From Candidatus Poseidoniales archaeon (GTDB lineage Archaea; Thermoplasmatota; Poseidoniia; Poseidoniales; Poseidoniaceae): a stretch of DNA of 42,143 nt. Each line of letters begins with the position of its first letter. Within the stretch, counting starts at the first letter, position 1. The translations under genes and the position numbers were made by a program. The notes below the pieces were generated by a model. The model had not been told where the DNA came from and did no database searches. It worked only from the letters and a program-made list of their open reading frames with translations. The DNA is taken from assembly GCA_003602605.1 (NCBI GenBank), contig QQRW01000007.1:1-42143 (forward strand), in the 5' to 3' direction. Shown here piece by piece: positions 18,567 through 27,397 of the stretch.

Positions 18567-18821
18567 ATGCAAGAAAAGCAGGGATTCTTTTCAACTTGGT
18601 TTGGCTTTAGCGGATGGCGTGTCATGTCAGCAAAAGCCCAAATCTTTACTCAAATCCTCTATAGGGTGATTTTTCTTTTTGGGCTTGCATGCCTTATTGT
18701 CGGATACGGTTACATCACCGGTTCAGAGCCGGGTGGATTGCCTCTAACTGCAATGATTGTTGCTTGGTACCTTCTTTTCCAAGCGATGATCAATTTCATC
18801 TTTGTTGAAGGTTCCAGGTAA
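18567..18821 (+). CDS. Small two-TM membrane protein in SPFH operon
   Basis: 84 aa from ATG at 18567 (MQEKQGFFSTWFGFSGWRVMSAKAQIFTQILYRVIFLFGLACLIVGYGYITG...). The ORF track gives a longer version starting out of frame inside the RHH gene. Confidence 0.65.
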   Translation: MQEKQGFFSTWFGFSGWRVMSAKAQIFTQILYRVIFLFGLACLIVGYGYITGSEPGGLPLTAMIVAWYLLFQAMINFIFVEGSR

Positions 18822-18825
18822 CTGA

Positions 18826-20226
18826 TTATTCCAACGAGCGAGGGCCTGTCATTTCTTCAGGGCGAACCCATGCGTCGAATTCTTCATTGGTGAGATATCC
18901 GAGTTCCATTGCAGATTCGCGGAGGGTCGTACCGTTTTCATGGGCCTTTTTGGCAATCTTAGCAGCCTTGTCATAGCCGATATGATTGTTCAATGCCGTG
19001 ACCAACATCAACGAGTTCTCAAGATGAGCAGCAATGTTTTCCTTCACCGGCTCAAGTCCTTCAACACACTTTGTTCGGAAAGCAGTGCACGAATCGGTTA
19101 GCAGGCGAATAGAATGCAAAAGATTGTGAATCATCATTGGTTTGAATACATTCAATTCGAAATTACCTTGGCTGCCGCCGACAGTTATGGCCGTGTTGTT
19201 TCCCATGACTTGACAACAAACCATCGTCATTGCCTCTGCTTGTGTTGGATTGACTTTGCCCGGCATGATTGAAGAGCCTGGTTCATTTGCAGGAAGGGAT
19301 AGTTCACCAATGCCGCACCGTGGACCTGAACCGAGCCAGCGGATGTCGTTCGCTATTTTCATCAAAGATACGGCTAGGGTGTTAAGTGCACCTGATGCAG
19401 CCACGACGGCATCGTGTGCAGCGAGTTGAGCGAACTTGTTTTCTGCTGTACAGAACGTAAGGCCTGTGATATTAGCAATTTCATCCGCCACCATTTGTGC
19501 GAACAATGGATGGGTGTTAAGTCCGGTTCCAACAGCTGTACCGCCTAAAGCCAATTCAAACAAATCGTCCAATGCAAAATCAATACGACGTAGATCAGCA
19601 TCAAGTTGAGCGACCCAACCTGATGCTTCCTGGCCGAGAGTAAGCGGGACTGCGTCCATCAAATGGGTACGCCCGATCTTCACGATGTCTTTCCAATCTT
19701 CGGCCTTCAATGCTAATGCGTCTCGTAAAGCACGAACACTCGGAAGAAGATTGTGAGTAATCGCTTCTGCAGCGGCGATGTGCATGGCGGTCGGGAATGT
19801 GTCGTTCGAAGATTGAGCACGGTTGACATGGTCGTTCGGATGGACGGGTGTTTTCGAGCCCAGAACGCCGCCAGCCAATTCAATGGCCCGATTAGCGATG
19901 ACTTCATTGGTATTCATGTTCGACTGCGTTCCGCTTCCAGTTTGCCAAACGCGCAATGGGAAGTGTTCATCCAAGCAATTATCGAGAACTTCCTGTGAAG
20001 CAGCAATAATCAGGTCGCCTACTTCAGGGTCAAGTTGTTTGAGAGCAACGTTCGTTTTCGCCGCTGCCTGCTTCAAAATACCGAACGCACGGATGACTCC
20101 GCTCGGCATTGTGTCATCTCCAATGTCGAAATTAATCAGAGAACGGGCAGTTTGGCAACCGTAGTATTTGTCGGCGGGAACTTCGAGTTCGCCCATTGTG
20201 TCGGCTTCAATCCGGACATCGGTCAT
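18826..20226 (-). CDS. fumC: Fumarate hydratase class II
   Basis: [36 protein letters not shown]..., [41 protein letters not shown] signature. Start at 20226 preferred; upstream extension to 20331 has no ATG. Confidence 0.93.
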   Translation of the reverse strand: MTDVRIEADTMGELEVPADKYYGCQTARSLINFDIGDDTMPSGVIRAFGILKQAAAKTNVALKQLDPEVGDLIIAASQEVLDNCLDEHFPLRVWQTGSGTQSNMNTNEVIANRAIELAGGVLGSKTPVHPNDHVNRAQSSNDTFPTAMHIAAAEAITHNLLPSVRALRDALALKAEDWKDIVKIGRTHLMDAVPLTLGQEASGWVAQLDADLRRIDFALDDLFELALGGTAVGTGLNTHPLFAQMVADEIANITGLTFCTAENKFAQLAAHDAVVAASGALNTLAVSLMKIANDIRWLGSGPRCGIGELSLPANEPGSSIMPGKVNPTQAEAMTMVCCQVMGNNTAITVGGSQGNFELNVFKPMMIHNLLHSIRLLTDSCTAFRTKCVEGLEPVKENIAAHLENSLMLVTALNNHIGYDKAAKIAKKAHENGTTLRESAMELGYLTNEEFDAWVRPEEMTGPRSLE

Positions 20227-20402
20227 GAACGACCCTTGAGGCTGAACTTCTTCACAGTTCGCACAGATACAACAGTGGGTCGGTGATTTGCAGCAGATTA
20301 AGGGTAGGGAGCAGAAACTTTTCACGGTCAAACTGCCTTTAGACGCGTCATAGAGAACATATTGGTCTCTAAGAAGGAAGTTCTACGTGCCAAAAATGGG
20401 TT

Positions 20403-20882
20403 TCACTGGAGACTAACGCGAATGATTTGCTGGGGTGTTCTGGGGCGGTCACCTGGCAATTTGTCGCATCGCTCAATCGCCTGTACGACATCCATACCCT
20501 CGATGACTTCTCCGAAAACCGCATGGTTTCCATCGAGCCATGGAGTTGGGACCGTAGTCAAGAAGAATTGGGAGCCACCAGTGTTGCGGCCTGCATTTGC
20601 CATCGAGAAAATTCCTGGCTTGTCGTGCTTGAGGCGTAGAGCTGAGGGTTCACAAGGAATCTTCCAGCCAGGACCGCCGGTTCCGGCGTTACGAGCCATA
20701 GGGTCAGCAGAGTGTGGGCAACCGCCTTGGATCATGAAATTCTCGATGACTCGATGGAAATGAAGCCCGTCATAGTGTCCACTCTCGACCAGACGAACGA
20801 AATTCGCTACTGTGTCTGGTGCTTGTTCATTGTACAACTGAATTGTAATGTTCCCGGCGCTGGTCTCCATGAGTGCTTGCAT
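20403..20882 (-). CDS. Cyclophilin-type peptidyl-prolyl cis-trans isomerase
   Basis: MQALMETSAGNITIQLYNEQAPDTVANFVRLVESGHYDGLHFHRVIENFMIQGGCP...GIFSMANAGRNTGGSQFFLTTVPTPWLDGNHAVFGEVIEGMDVV. Longest ORF runs to 20927. Confidence 0.92.
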   Translation of the reverse strand: MQALMETSAGNITIQLYNEQAPDTVANFVRLVESGHYDGLHFHRVIENFMIQGGCPHSADPMARNAGTGGPGWKIPCEPSALRLKHDKPGIFSMANAGRNTGGSQFFLTTVPTPWLDGNHAVFGEVIEGMDVVQAIERCDKLPGDRPRTPQQIIRVSLQ

Positions 20883-20951
20883 AATTACCCCACAGAGCGG
20901 GGGGTCAAGAGCATTCGCATCCATCAACTCTCTCTGACGAGAGTGTGAGGC

Positions 20952-23900
20952 TCAATTCTTCAGCCAAGGGCGGAAGTGTTGATCAGCATACGCTCGAGCG
21001 TAGTCTGCAGGATAACCCGATGCCATCAGTTGTTGTTCATATGCGAGTTGTTCGGCTGTGATGGTCGCATCAGCCTGAAGAGAAACTGCACCAGCGTTCG
21101 CAAACGCTGCTTGCTGTTGCTCAAACATCTTGTCTTGGTTTGAGTCGCTGCGACCGCGAGTAAACGCAAGTACTGCAAGAGCCAATATCAAAACAACTGC
21201 GCCGGCCAAACCAAATGTTAGCGCATTCATGCCAAACATAGCAGAATCGGATTGTGTCTTGTCTGTATCTGCAGCACCATCACCAGTTCCGCTGTTGTTG
21301 GTCGTGTCATCGTCGATTGTTTGATTGGTGCCCGTCGTCGAATTGTCAACTGGGTCTACCGGGGTTACCGGTCCATCCGTGTTGTTGTTCTGGACAAGTT
21401 CACATCCATCCTGACCTACAATGGTTCCAGCTGGTGTTGAGAGGCAAGCGTCGATTGAGTCGTCGACACCGTCGTTGTCGGCGTCGATACCTGTTGGCTC
21501 TGGAGGGCAGCCTGCGCCGCCAACGCCGTTTGCCACGCCCGCAACTTCTGGGCACGCATCGCCGTCAATCCCACTCGTGTTGTCGCCGTATGAGTCTCCA
21601 TCAGAGTCCAGAGCTTGGCTGGCGTCAAACGGCCACAGGTCATTCAAATTGGATACGCCATCGCCATCCAGGTCAGCACATCCGGCTCGATCGATCGTTG
21701 AATCCCCATAAGTCGTCGGGCAGTCATCGACGATTCCGTCGCCAGTGTCTGTCGTATTGAAACCATCACGGTCAATATCGTTCGCCCACAGTTCTTCTTC
21801 ATTCTGAATAAAGAACGGTTCGCCGGTGAACTGATTGTTCGTTTCATTGGATTCCATCAAAACATCATCGACGTCGATTGTCAAACGGCAAGAGTAGTTG
21901 CCGCTGGCTTGTTCATCCATGGTTGTGTAATAAACAAGTTTTGTACCAAAAGTGGTATTGTAAACTCCACTCACAACAATCGTCTCAGTCGCCATACGGG
22001 CGACTTCCGCGCCGTTTTCATCAAGCAAATCGAGGTGAACGATGATAGAAGTCGATTCGGCATCCCCGCGAAGACTTACCAATTCCCATGTAATTTGCAC
22101 CTCCGAGCCAGAAGTGTGGTCGGTTGGACACATGAGAGAACTCACCGCGATGTCCGCTGGGGCAGAATCAAGAGCGGTAAATGTTAGATTGTAATATCCA
22201 TCACTGCCTCCGGAACGAACCGTCAGTATGAGGTCGGTTGTCTTCCCTTCATAGGCGCTGTTATACGAATTGAACAATATGCCATAGGACAAATTATCGA
22301 TTTCAACGATGGTGTTTCCATTCGCATCCTCAAGGGTGGCGGTCATTGCAGTTGAAGGGTCTGCATCAAATTCAATTTCGAAGTTCTTCCCGTCATTGAC
22401 GGTAAAGGCGTATACATCGATTTCATCGATGCCGCTGAAACAGCCTTGCCCCGACATACTTGGGTTTTGACCAATGTTAATTCCTGTCCCGCCTGGAGCG
22501 TCTTGGCCAAGGCCGACGTCATTTGGTTGGCCACAGTTGAAGTTGTTCGGATCTACCCCCTCGGTCTCAATGATAAGTGTGTAAACACCAAGACTGGTCC
22601 AACTGCGAACTTCAATGTAGAATGTACCGCCTGCTCCAGCAAAAGTCGAAGAGTCTGATGTCGTGACGAGTTCATCGTTCGACGCACTGAGTAGGCTACT
22701 GTCAAAGACTGTGCCTTGGCTGCTGCGTAGGTAAAGGTCTGCATCCTGATCTGCAGAATTAACAAGTGTGACCGTGACATTGAGGCCGGGTGAAACTTCA
22801 ATTTCGTACCAATCTTCATCGTCAACATCCTTGTGAATGCATCCGGTAATCGTCATTGATACGTCGGTTCCAAGCGCAAATGCCGTGGATGTGTCGCTGC
22901 CAGCATCACTGCCTGAAGATGCGTCGTCTTGTGCTGGACAGGATGTCTCTTTTGTATCAATGAGAATTTCATCGGGGGTTATATCCATGTTATCTTCTTC
23001 GTTTTTCTCATCAATTTGTTCGTCGGAATCAACCATGACGATGATTGAGTAGTTGCCACCAGTGGTGCTTGCTGGCACCGTAACTGAAAGCTGATACATG
23101 TCTGAGACATTTACATCGATTGATGGAAGGGTTAAGTTACCCAACTCTATATCGTGGTCTGCAAGGTCAATATCAACCGATAGCCAAGCCGTGAGTAAGG
23201 AGGTCGGTGACGGAATCGTTCCAGAATTGAGAACTTCGACATCAATGTCGATGGTATCGCCCGCACTGGCCTGAAGAGGTGCCGATGAATTTTCAATAAC
23301 TAGGTTGGCTTTCGGTGTTGAATAGTTGGTCCAAACATCCAAAGTCCAGTTGACTCCGACCCCTGAGCGCGACAAATTCACGAAGTATATTCCACCGATG
23401 CCGTCAAAGTCTCCACCCGAAGAAGTGACGGTCGCATCACCGCCGAAAAACGCTGCAGAGGAGTCGACTTCAGCAGAGTTACTGTCAGTGAGGGCAAGAT
23501 AGACTACAACGGATTCCGCCAAACTTAGCGTCACATCAATAGTATGGTTTGCTGGAACCTCAAAGGAGAATACATCGTTTGCTTCAACCCCGTCGATGCA
23601 GCCGGTATACGTGGCTGTCACATTGTTTCCAAGTGGTGCTGTAACGTTGGCTTCCTCTGATGGCGCATCGCCGCCGAGGCCTGCATCGTCTTTGCCGTTC
23701 GGATGAAGGTCATCGCACGAATCGCCCACCAACATAACTCCAGAAGACCAAATGAAATTGTTGGATTCGTTCTGCTCCGTGAGGTTATCGTACCCATCAG
23801 CAAACAAAAGCCAATAGTAGGTGCCGTTTGAAAGACTCGACGGAAGAAGAACTTGTGCAGTTGTGGTGCGGCTGGTGTTCTCATCGAGTGCTGCCTCCGG

Positions 23901-24686
23901 TTCAGATACATCGATCAGTGTATCTGCAAAGTCATACGTTTTATCGGTGGACAGAACGAATTGAACTTCAAAAGCATCGGAAGTTGTGTTGTAGATGTTT
24001 TCAACGACATACTCAACGCTGACCGTGTTACCTGCCTCGCCAGATGCTGGCTCAAGTACAGATGTGATTGTGAGGTCCGGTCGCGGAGGAGTGTTATTTG
24101 TCCATGTTCGCAATGTGTATTGGCCATCGCCAGAGTACACATAGACTTCAACAAAGAAAGTACTTGCGACTCCTGAGAGTGAAGTCGATTGGGTTGAAAC
24201 CTTTTCCAGAGATGTGGTGGATTCTGAACCATCGACATATGCCCCAGATGAATCGATGAGGTAGAGGTCGAAATCCGCGCCGGCTGGCACGACCAGTTCA
24301 ATGTCAACATCCTTGGCAGCCGTAGTTGTGATCTCGTACCAGTCTTCGGTGTCAGTGGAGTCGACGCAGCCTTGATTTCCACTTTGCCCACTGTTCGGAT
24401 TGGTCCCAAGACTGCGTGAAGTTGCTGAATTGTTTCCTGCATCGCCCGGGGTACCGGCATCGGTCTGCGTAATGCAGGCTGCACGACCACTAGTTCCGCG
24501 CTTGGAAGTAGGATCCTTGAACAAGAGTTCCATCAAAGGTAAGTCTCGAGATTCTGTAAGAATAATATCTTCAGCGGCCAGGGGTTTCGTCTCAGCGTTG
24601 TCTTCTTGAGCGGAGACAAATGGCATCATTGCGGAAAGTACGAACAATGCGACAAGAGAAAGGGCCATACGACGGTCGTTCTGCAT
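20952..24686 (-). CDS. Giant surface protein: repeated PPC-like and CARDB-like domains, thrombospondin-3-like Ca-binding repeats, C-terminal TM and cytoplasmic tail
   Basis: 1244 aa; signal peptide; PPC-like modules (DTEDWYEITTTAAKDVDIELVVPAGADFDLYLIDSSGAYVDG...), CARDB-like modules (PDLTITSVLEPASGEAGNTVSVEYVVENI...), DxDxDG repeats (DLDGDGVSNLNDLWPFDASQALDSDGDSYGDN), C-terminal TM. Confidence 0.85.
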   Translation of the reverse strand: MQNDRRMALSLVALFVLSAMMPFVSAQEDNAETKPLAAEDIILTESRDLPLMELLFKDPTSKRGTSGRAACITQTDAGTPGDAGNNSATSRSLGTNPNSGQSGNQGCVDSTDTEDWYEITTTAAKDVDIELVVPAGADFDLYLIDSSGAYVDGSESTTSLEKVSTQSTSLSGVASTFFVEVYVYSGDGQYTLRTWTNNTPPRPDLTITSVLEPASGEAGNTVSVEYVVENIYNTTSDAFEVQFVLSTDKTYDFADTLIDVSEPEAALDENTSRTTTAQVLLPSSLSNGTYYWLLFADGYDNLTEQNESNNFIWSSGVMLVGDSCDDLHPNGKDDAGLGGDAPSEEANVTAPLGNNVTATYTGCIDGVEANDVFSFEVPANHTIDVTLSLAESVVVYLALTDSNSAEVDSSAAFFGGDATVTSSGGDFDGIGGIYFVNLSRSGVGVNWTLDVWTNYSTPKANLVIENSSAPLQASAGDTIDIDVEVLNSGTIPSPTSLLTAWLSVDIDLADHDIELGNLTLPSIDVNVSDMYQLSVTVPASTTGGNYSIIVMVDSDEQIDEKNEEDNMDITPDEILIDTKETSCPAQDDASSGSDAGSDTSTAFALGTDVSMTITGCIHKDVDDEDWYEIEVSPGLNVTVTLVNSADQDADLYLRSSQGTVFDSSLLSASNDELVTTSDSSTFAGAGGTFYIEVRSWTSLGVYTLIIETEGVDPNNFNCGQPNDVGLGQDAPGGTGINIGQNPSMSGQGCFSGIDEIDVYAFTVNDGKNFEIEFDADPSTAMTATLEDANGNTIVEIDNLSYGILFNSYNSAYEGKTTDLILTVRSGGSDGYYNLTFTALDSAPADIAVSSLMCPTDHTSGSEVQITWELVSLRGDAESTSIIVHLDLLDENGAEVARMATETIVVSGVYNTTFGTKLVYYTTMDEQASGNYSCRLTIDVDDVLMESNETNNQFTGEPFFIQNEEELWANDIDRDGFNTTDTGDGIVDDCPTTYGDSTIDRAGCADLDGDGVSNLNDLWPFDASQALDSDGDSYGDNTSGIDGDACPEVAGVANGVGGAGCPPEPTGIDADNDGVDDSIDACLSTPAGTIVGQDGCELVQNNNTDGPVTPVDPVDNSTTGTNQTIDDDTTNNSGTGDGAADTDKTQSDSAMFGMNALTFGLAGAVVLILALAVLAFTRGRSDSNQDKMFEQQQAAFANAGAVSLQADATITAEQLAYEQQLMASGYPADYARAYADQHFRPWLKN

Positions 24687-24763
24687 GTATTTGGCTTAGC
24701 GTGCTCCGTTATGAAACCTCGGCTTAGAAGCCAATGACGATTTGTGCGGATTTTGCAACTTTT

Positions 24764-25696
24764 TCAAGCAAATGCGCGTTCAATCTCGCTTGCAAGATTG
24801 TCGAAACGTCCTTGCAATTCGTCCATTGCACCGTTGAAAGCTTGCTCAGGGGTGAGGCTTCCATCGGTTTCGTAAGAGAGAATGTATGCGCCTTCGACAG
24901 GCTCTAGAGTAATGGCGTCGTCAAAGTCACCATCACGGTTCGTTCCGGGGCCGACTTGGTGAAGAGCTTTTTCGAGGTCCATAAGGTGGTTAATGTCTGT
25001 CATCATCTTGTCCTTTCCGAAGAGTTTTGCATCGATTGGCTTACCGTCGGAAGTCGTCAATCCGAGGTCAAACAGAACACTCGCCTTCTTTGGCTTGTTG
25101 AGTTTAGCGATGTTGTGTTGGCGGAAACCGACTGCAGCAACTGGAGACCACTTTGCGTGCTCTCGGCCACGACCCAGCGTAGCAAAGGCGTACAGTTCGA
25201 GGAATTGACCCTTCGAAAGAATAGTGATCGGGATTCTCTTGTGCTCTTCACGGATGTCGAACATTTGGTCTGAAATGTTTGTCAAATCACCGGCGTACAC
25301 TGTGCGGTACTTCTCATCAGAATCTTCAGATGGCCCATCTTTTCGGATGTGGTAAAGGACTTGGCATGTCAAGCAACCTTTGGATTCTTCAGCAAGATCC
25401 TTACAGTTTGGACAGTCTTCAGGGAAGGTGATTCCTTCGTCTGGGTAGGTGGGGATAGGAATCATTGCCAATCGGTGGGCGATTGTTTCGTCAGGGAGGA
25501 CGTTAACGGATTCGAAAACTTCTCCCTTATTGTCTTGGTTTACACCCTGGGTGAAGTTCACCTTGTCGATTGCAAGCTTTGGTACATCCGCAATAAGTGC
25601 ACGGCGAACTGCGTTCACTTGAGCAGCGTCTGTATTTGTCAAAAGAATTCGAATTTCATTGCCACGTGGCCATCCATCAACGATTTGTACATCCAT
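24764..25696 (-). CDS. rpoD: DNA-directed RNA polymerase subunit D (Rpo3)
   Basis: MDVQIVDGWPRGNEIRILLTNTDAAQVNAVRRALIADVPKLAIDKVNF, LAMIPIPTYPDEGITFPEDCPNC...; downstream of rps11 as in other archaea. ORF extends to 25717. Confidence 0.93.
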   Translation of the reverse strand: MDVQIVDGWPRGNEIRILLTNTDAAQVNAVRRALIADVPKLAIDKVNFTQGVNQDNKGEVFESVNVLPDETIAHRLAMIPIPTYPDEGITFPEDCPNCKDLAEESKGCLTCQVLYHIRKDGPSEDSDEKYRTVYAGDLTNISDQMFDIREEHKRIPITILSKGQFLELYAFATLGRGREHAKWSPVAAVGFRQHNIAKLNKPKKASVLFDLGLTTSDGKPIDAKLFGKDKMMTDINHLMDLEKALHQVGPGTNRDGDFDDAITLEPVEGAYILSYETDGSLTPEQAFNGAMDELQGRFDNLASEIERAFA

Positions 25697-25713
25697 TTTT
25701 TCCACCTCAAAAA

Positions 25714-26100
25714 TCAAACACGGCGACCACGACGGCCACCCTTCTTTTTGGTACCGTCGTGAGCGATTGGCGTCACGTCTTCGATACGAGTGATTGTCAT
25801 TCCAGCACGGGTGAGTGCTCGAATTGCTGCTTGAGCCCCGGGGCCAGTGTTGTTTGAAAGGTTACCACCTGGTGCTCGGTACTTGATGATGAGTTGGGTG
25901 AACTCCTTGTCTTTGAGTTCATCAGCCATCTTTTCTGCAGCACGGGTCGCAGCGAATTGTCCGCCGCTGTCCTTCGAGGACTTGACAACTTGACCACCGG
26001 AGCAGGTCGTGATGGTTTCAGCACCGGTCAAATCGGTTGCTGTCATCAAAATGTTGTTGTAAGAACTGAAGATGTTTACGATTGCACGTCGTGTCATCAC
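25714..26100 (-). CDS. rps11: Ribosomal protein uS11
   Basis: [38 protein letters not shown]..., C-terminal [21 protein letters not shown]. Confidence 0.96.
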   Translation of the reverse strand: MMTRRAIVNIFSSYNNILMTATDLTGAETITTCSGGQVVKSSKDSGGQFAATRAAEKMADELKDKEFTQLIIKYRAPGGNLSNNTGPGAQAAIRALTRAGMTITRIEDVTPIAHDGTKKKGGRRGRRV

Positions 26101-26759
26101 TCGTCACCTCCAACGTTATCTGCGGATGGTGCTGCTGCTGCTGCGTCCTTGACTTCAGTAGCAAACTCTGTGGTTGCTTCAGGATCAACTTCTTCTTCTT
26201 CAACGCCGTATTCAGCGGAAGATGCGCGCCCGTCGATTGCCTTGCGAATTGGATGCTCTGAGTTGTTTGCCCATGGGCAAGAGGGGTGCCATGTGAGCAA
26301 TTCTTCTTCATCTCGAGAAATTTGGTACGATGGAATCGTTACCTTCTGGTCGCCAATGACGATCTTGCCGTGGGTGACGAATTGGCGTGCTTGCTTCATT
26401 GAGATTGCAAGTCCTTTGTAGTAGACTTGAGCTTGCAATCGGCGGTTGAGAATGTCTTCGGTATTCAACGAGAGAATATCGTCAAGGCTAGCGTCAGAGG
26501 AAATGAGTCCCTTGTTGTGAAGAGAGCGAAGAAGGTCTTCCATCTCTCTCTTGCCGTGAGCTTCACTGGTATCGACCATACCAATCAAACGCATGGCTTG
26601 GCGTCGGTGGCGTCGAAGTTGGGACTTGGCCTTCCAAATCTCACGCATGTTCTTCAAACCGTGATTGGCTTGGATAGCGTGTTCTTCTTCGATACGTGCC
26701 GCCTTCCACGGGTGAGAAGGTGTGTCAAATTTAGGTCGTGCAAACTTTGGTTCTCCCAT
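26097..26759 (-). CDS. rps4: Ribosomal protein uS4
   Basis: [17 protein letters not shown]...[47 protein letters not shown] (S4 domain), with a 3' acidic/Ala-rich extension. Confidence 0.95.
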   Translation of the reverse strand: MGEPKFARPKFDTPSHPWKAARIEEEHAIQANHGLKNMREIWKAKSQLRRHRRQAMRLIGMVDTSEAHGKREMEDLLRSLHNKGLISSDASLDDILSLNTEDILNRRLQAQVYYKGLAISMKQARQFVTHGKIVIGDQKVTIPSYQISRDEEELLTWHPSCPWANNSEHPIRKAIDGRASSAEYGVEEEEVDPEATTEFATEVKDAAAAAPSADNVGGDE

Positions 26760-26774
26760 TCATCATCCCTCCAA

Positions 26775-27242
26775 TCACTTCTTTCGGCTCACACCAAGTG
26801 TAAGACCGCCACGGCCGTTTGAACGACCGCGCTGTCCACGTACTTTGTTTCCGCTGGCGTGGCGAACGCCACGGTAGCACTTCATTGTACGAAGTCGGTT
26901 AATATCATCTGAAAGAGTAAGTGAGACTTGTTGTCCTGTGAGGTGAAGTTCATCTCCGGTCTCGAGGTCTCGCTGGCGGTTGAGCATCCAGAGCGGGACT
27001 GTTTCTGCGTATCCTTCGATAGCAGCACGGAGAGTCTCCTGTTCTTCCGCCGAGAGGTGGCCGGCGAGTGAAGCAGGGTCGAATCCTGTGTTCTTACAGA
27101 TTTGAATTGCGGTTCTTGGGCCGACGCCGCGAACTGCTGTCAAGGCAGTAGCAAGGGTCTTCTGTCCGTCCATATCAGTATCTGCCATTCGCAGGATGTA
27201 CGAAAAATCGTCTCCCAAATCTTCTTCCTTAGGTCGTGCCAT
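26775..27242 (-). CDS. rps13: Ribosomal protein uS13
   Basis: SYILRMADTDMDGQKTLATALTAVRGVGPRTA...RLRTMKCYRGVRHASGNKVRGQRGRSNGRGGLTLGVSRKK. Confidence 0.96.
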   Translation of the reverse strand: MARPKEEDLGDDFSYILRMADTDMDGQKTLATALTAVRGVGPRTAIQICKNTGFDPASLAGHLSAEEQETLRAAIEGYAETVPLWMLNRQRDLETGDELHLTGQQVSLTLSDDINRLRTMKCYRGVRHASGNKVRGQRGRSNGRGGLTLGVSRKK

Positions 27243-27360
27243 TGTGTTTCACCTCTCCTCAACACGCAGTGTCAAGCAGGTTCCCGACCAACCTCCCCTA
27301 TATCAAGACCGCGATGCTTCTTCGCGATACTGAGAAGCGAAAACATCGCCGTGAGAGATG

Positions 27361-27380
27361 AAAAAAAACCCTTGAAAGGG
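27361..27380 (-). terminator. Hairpin plus oligo-T terminator downstream of the THUMP-like methyltransferase gene
   Basis: Minus strand reads CCCTTTCAAGGG followed by T8, 18 nt after the stop of the 27398-28693 gene. Confidence 0.6.
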
Positions 27381-27397
27381 GTGCGAAAAGGCGGTGA

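Noticed and set aside
21254-21760. 168-aa plus-strand ORF
   Set aside because: Antisense shadow of the DxDxDG-repeat region of the 1244-aa surface protein; low-complexity His/Arg/Ser composition.
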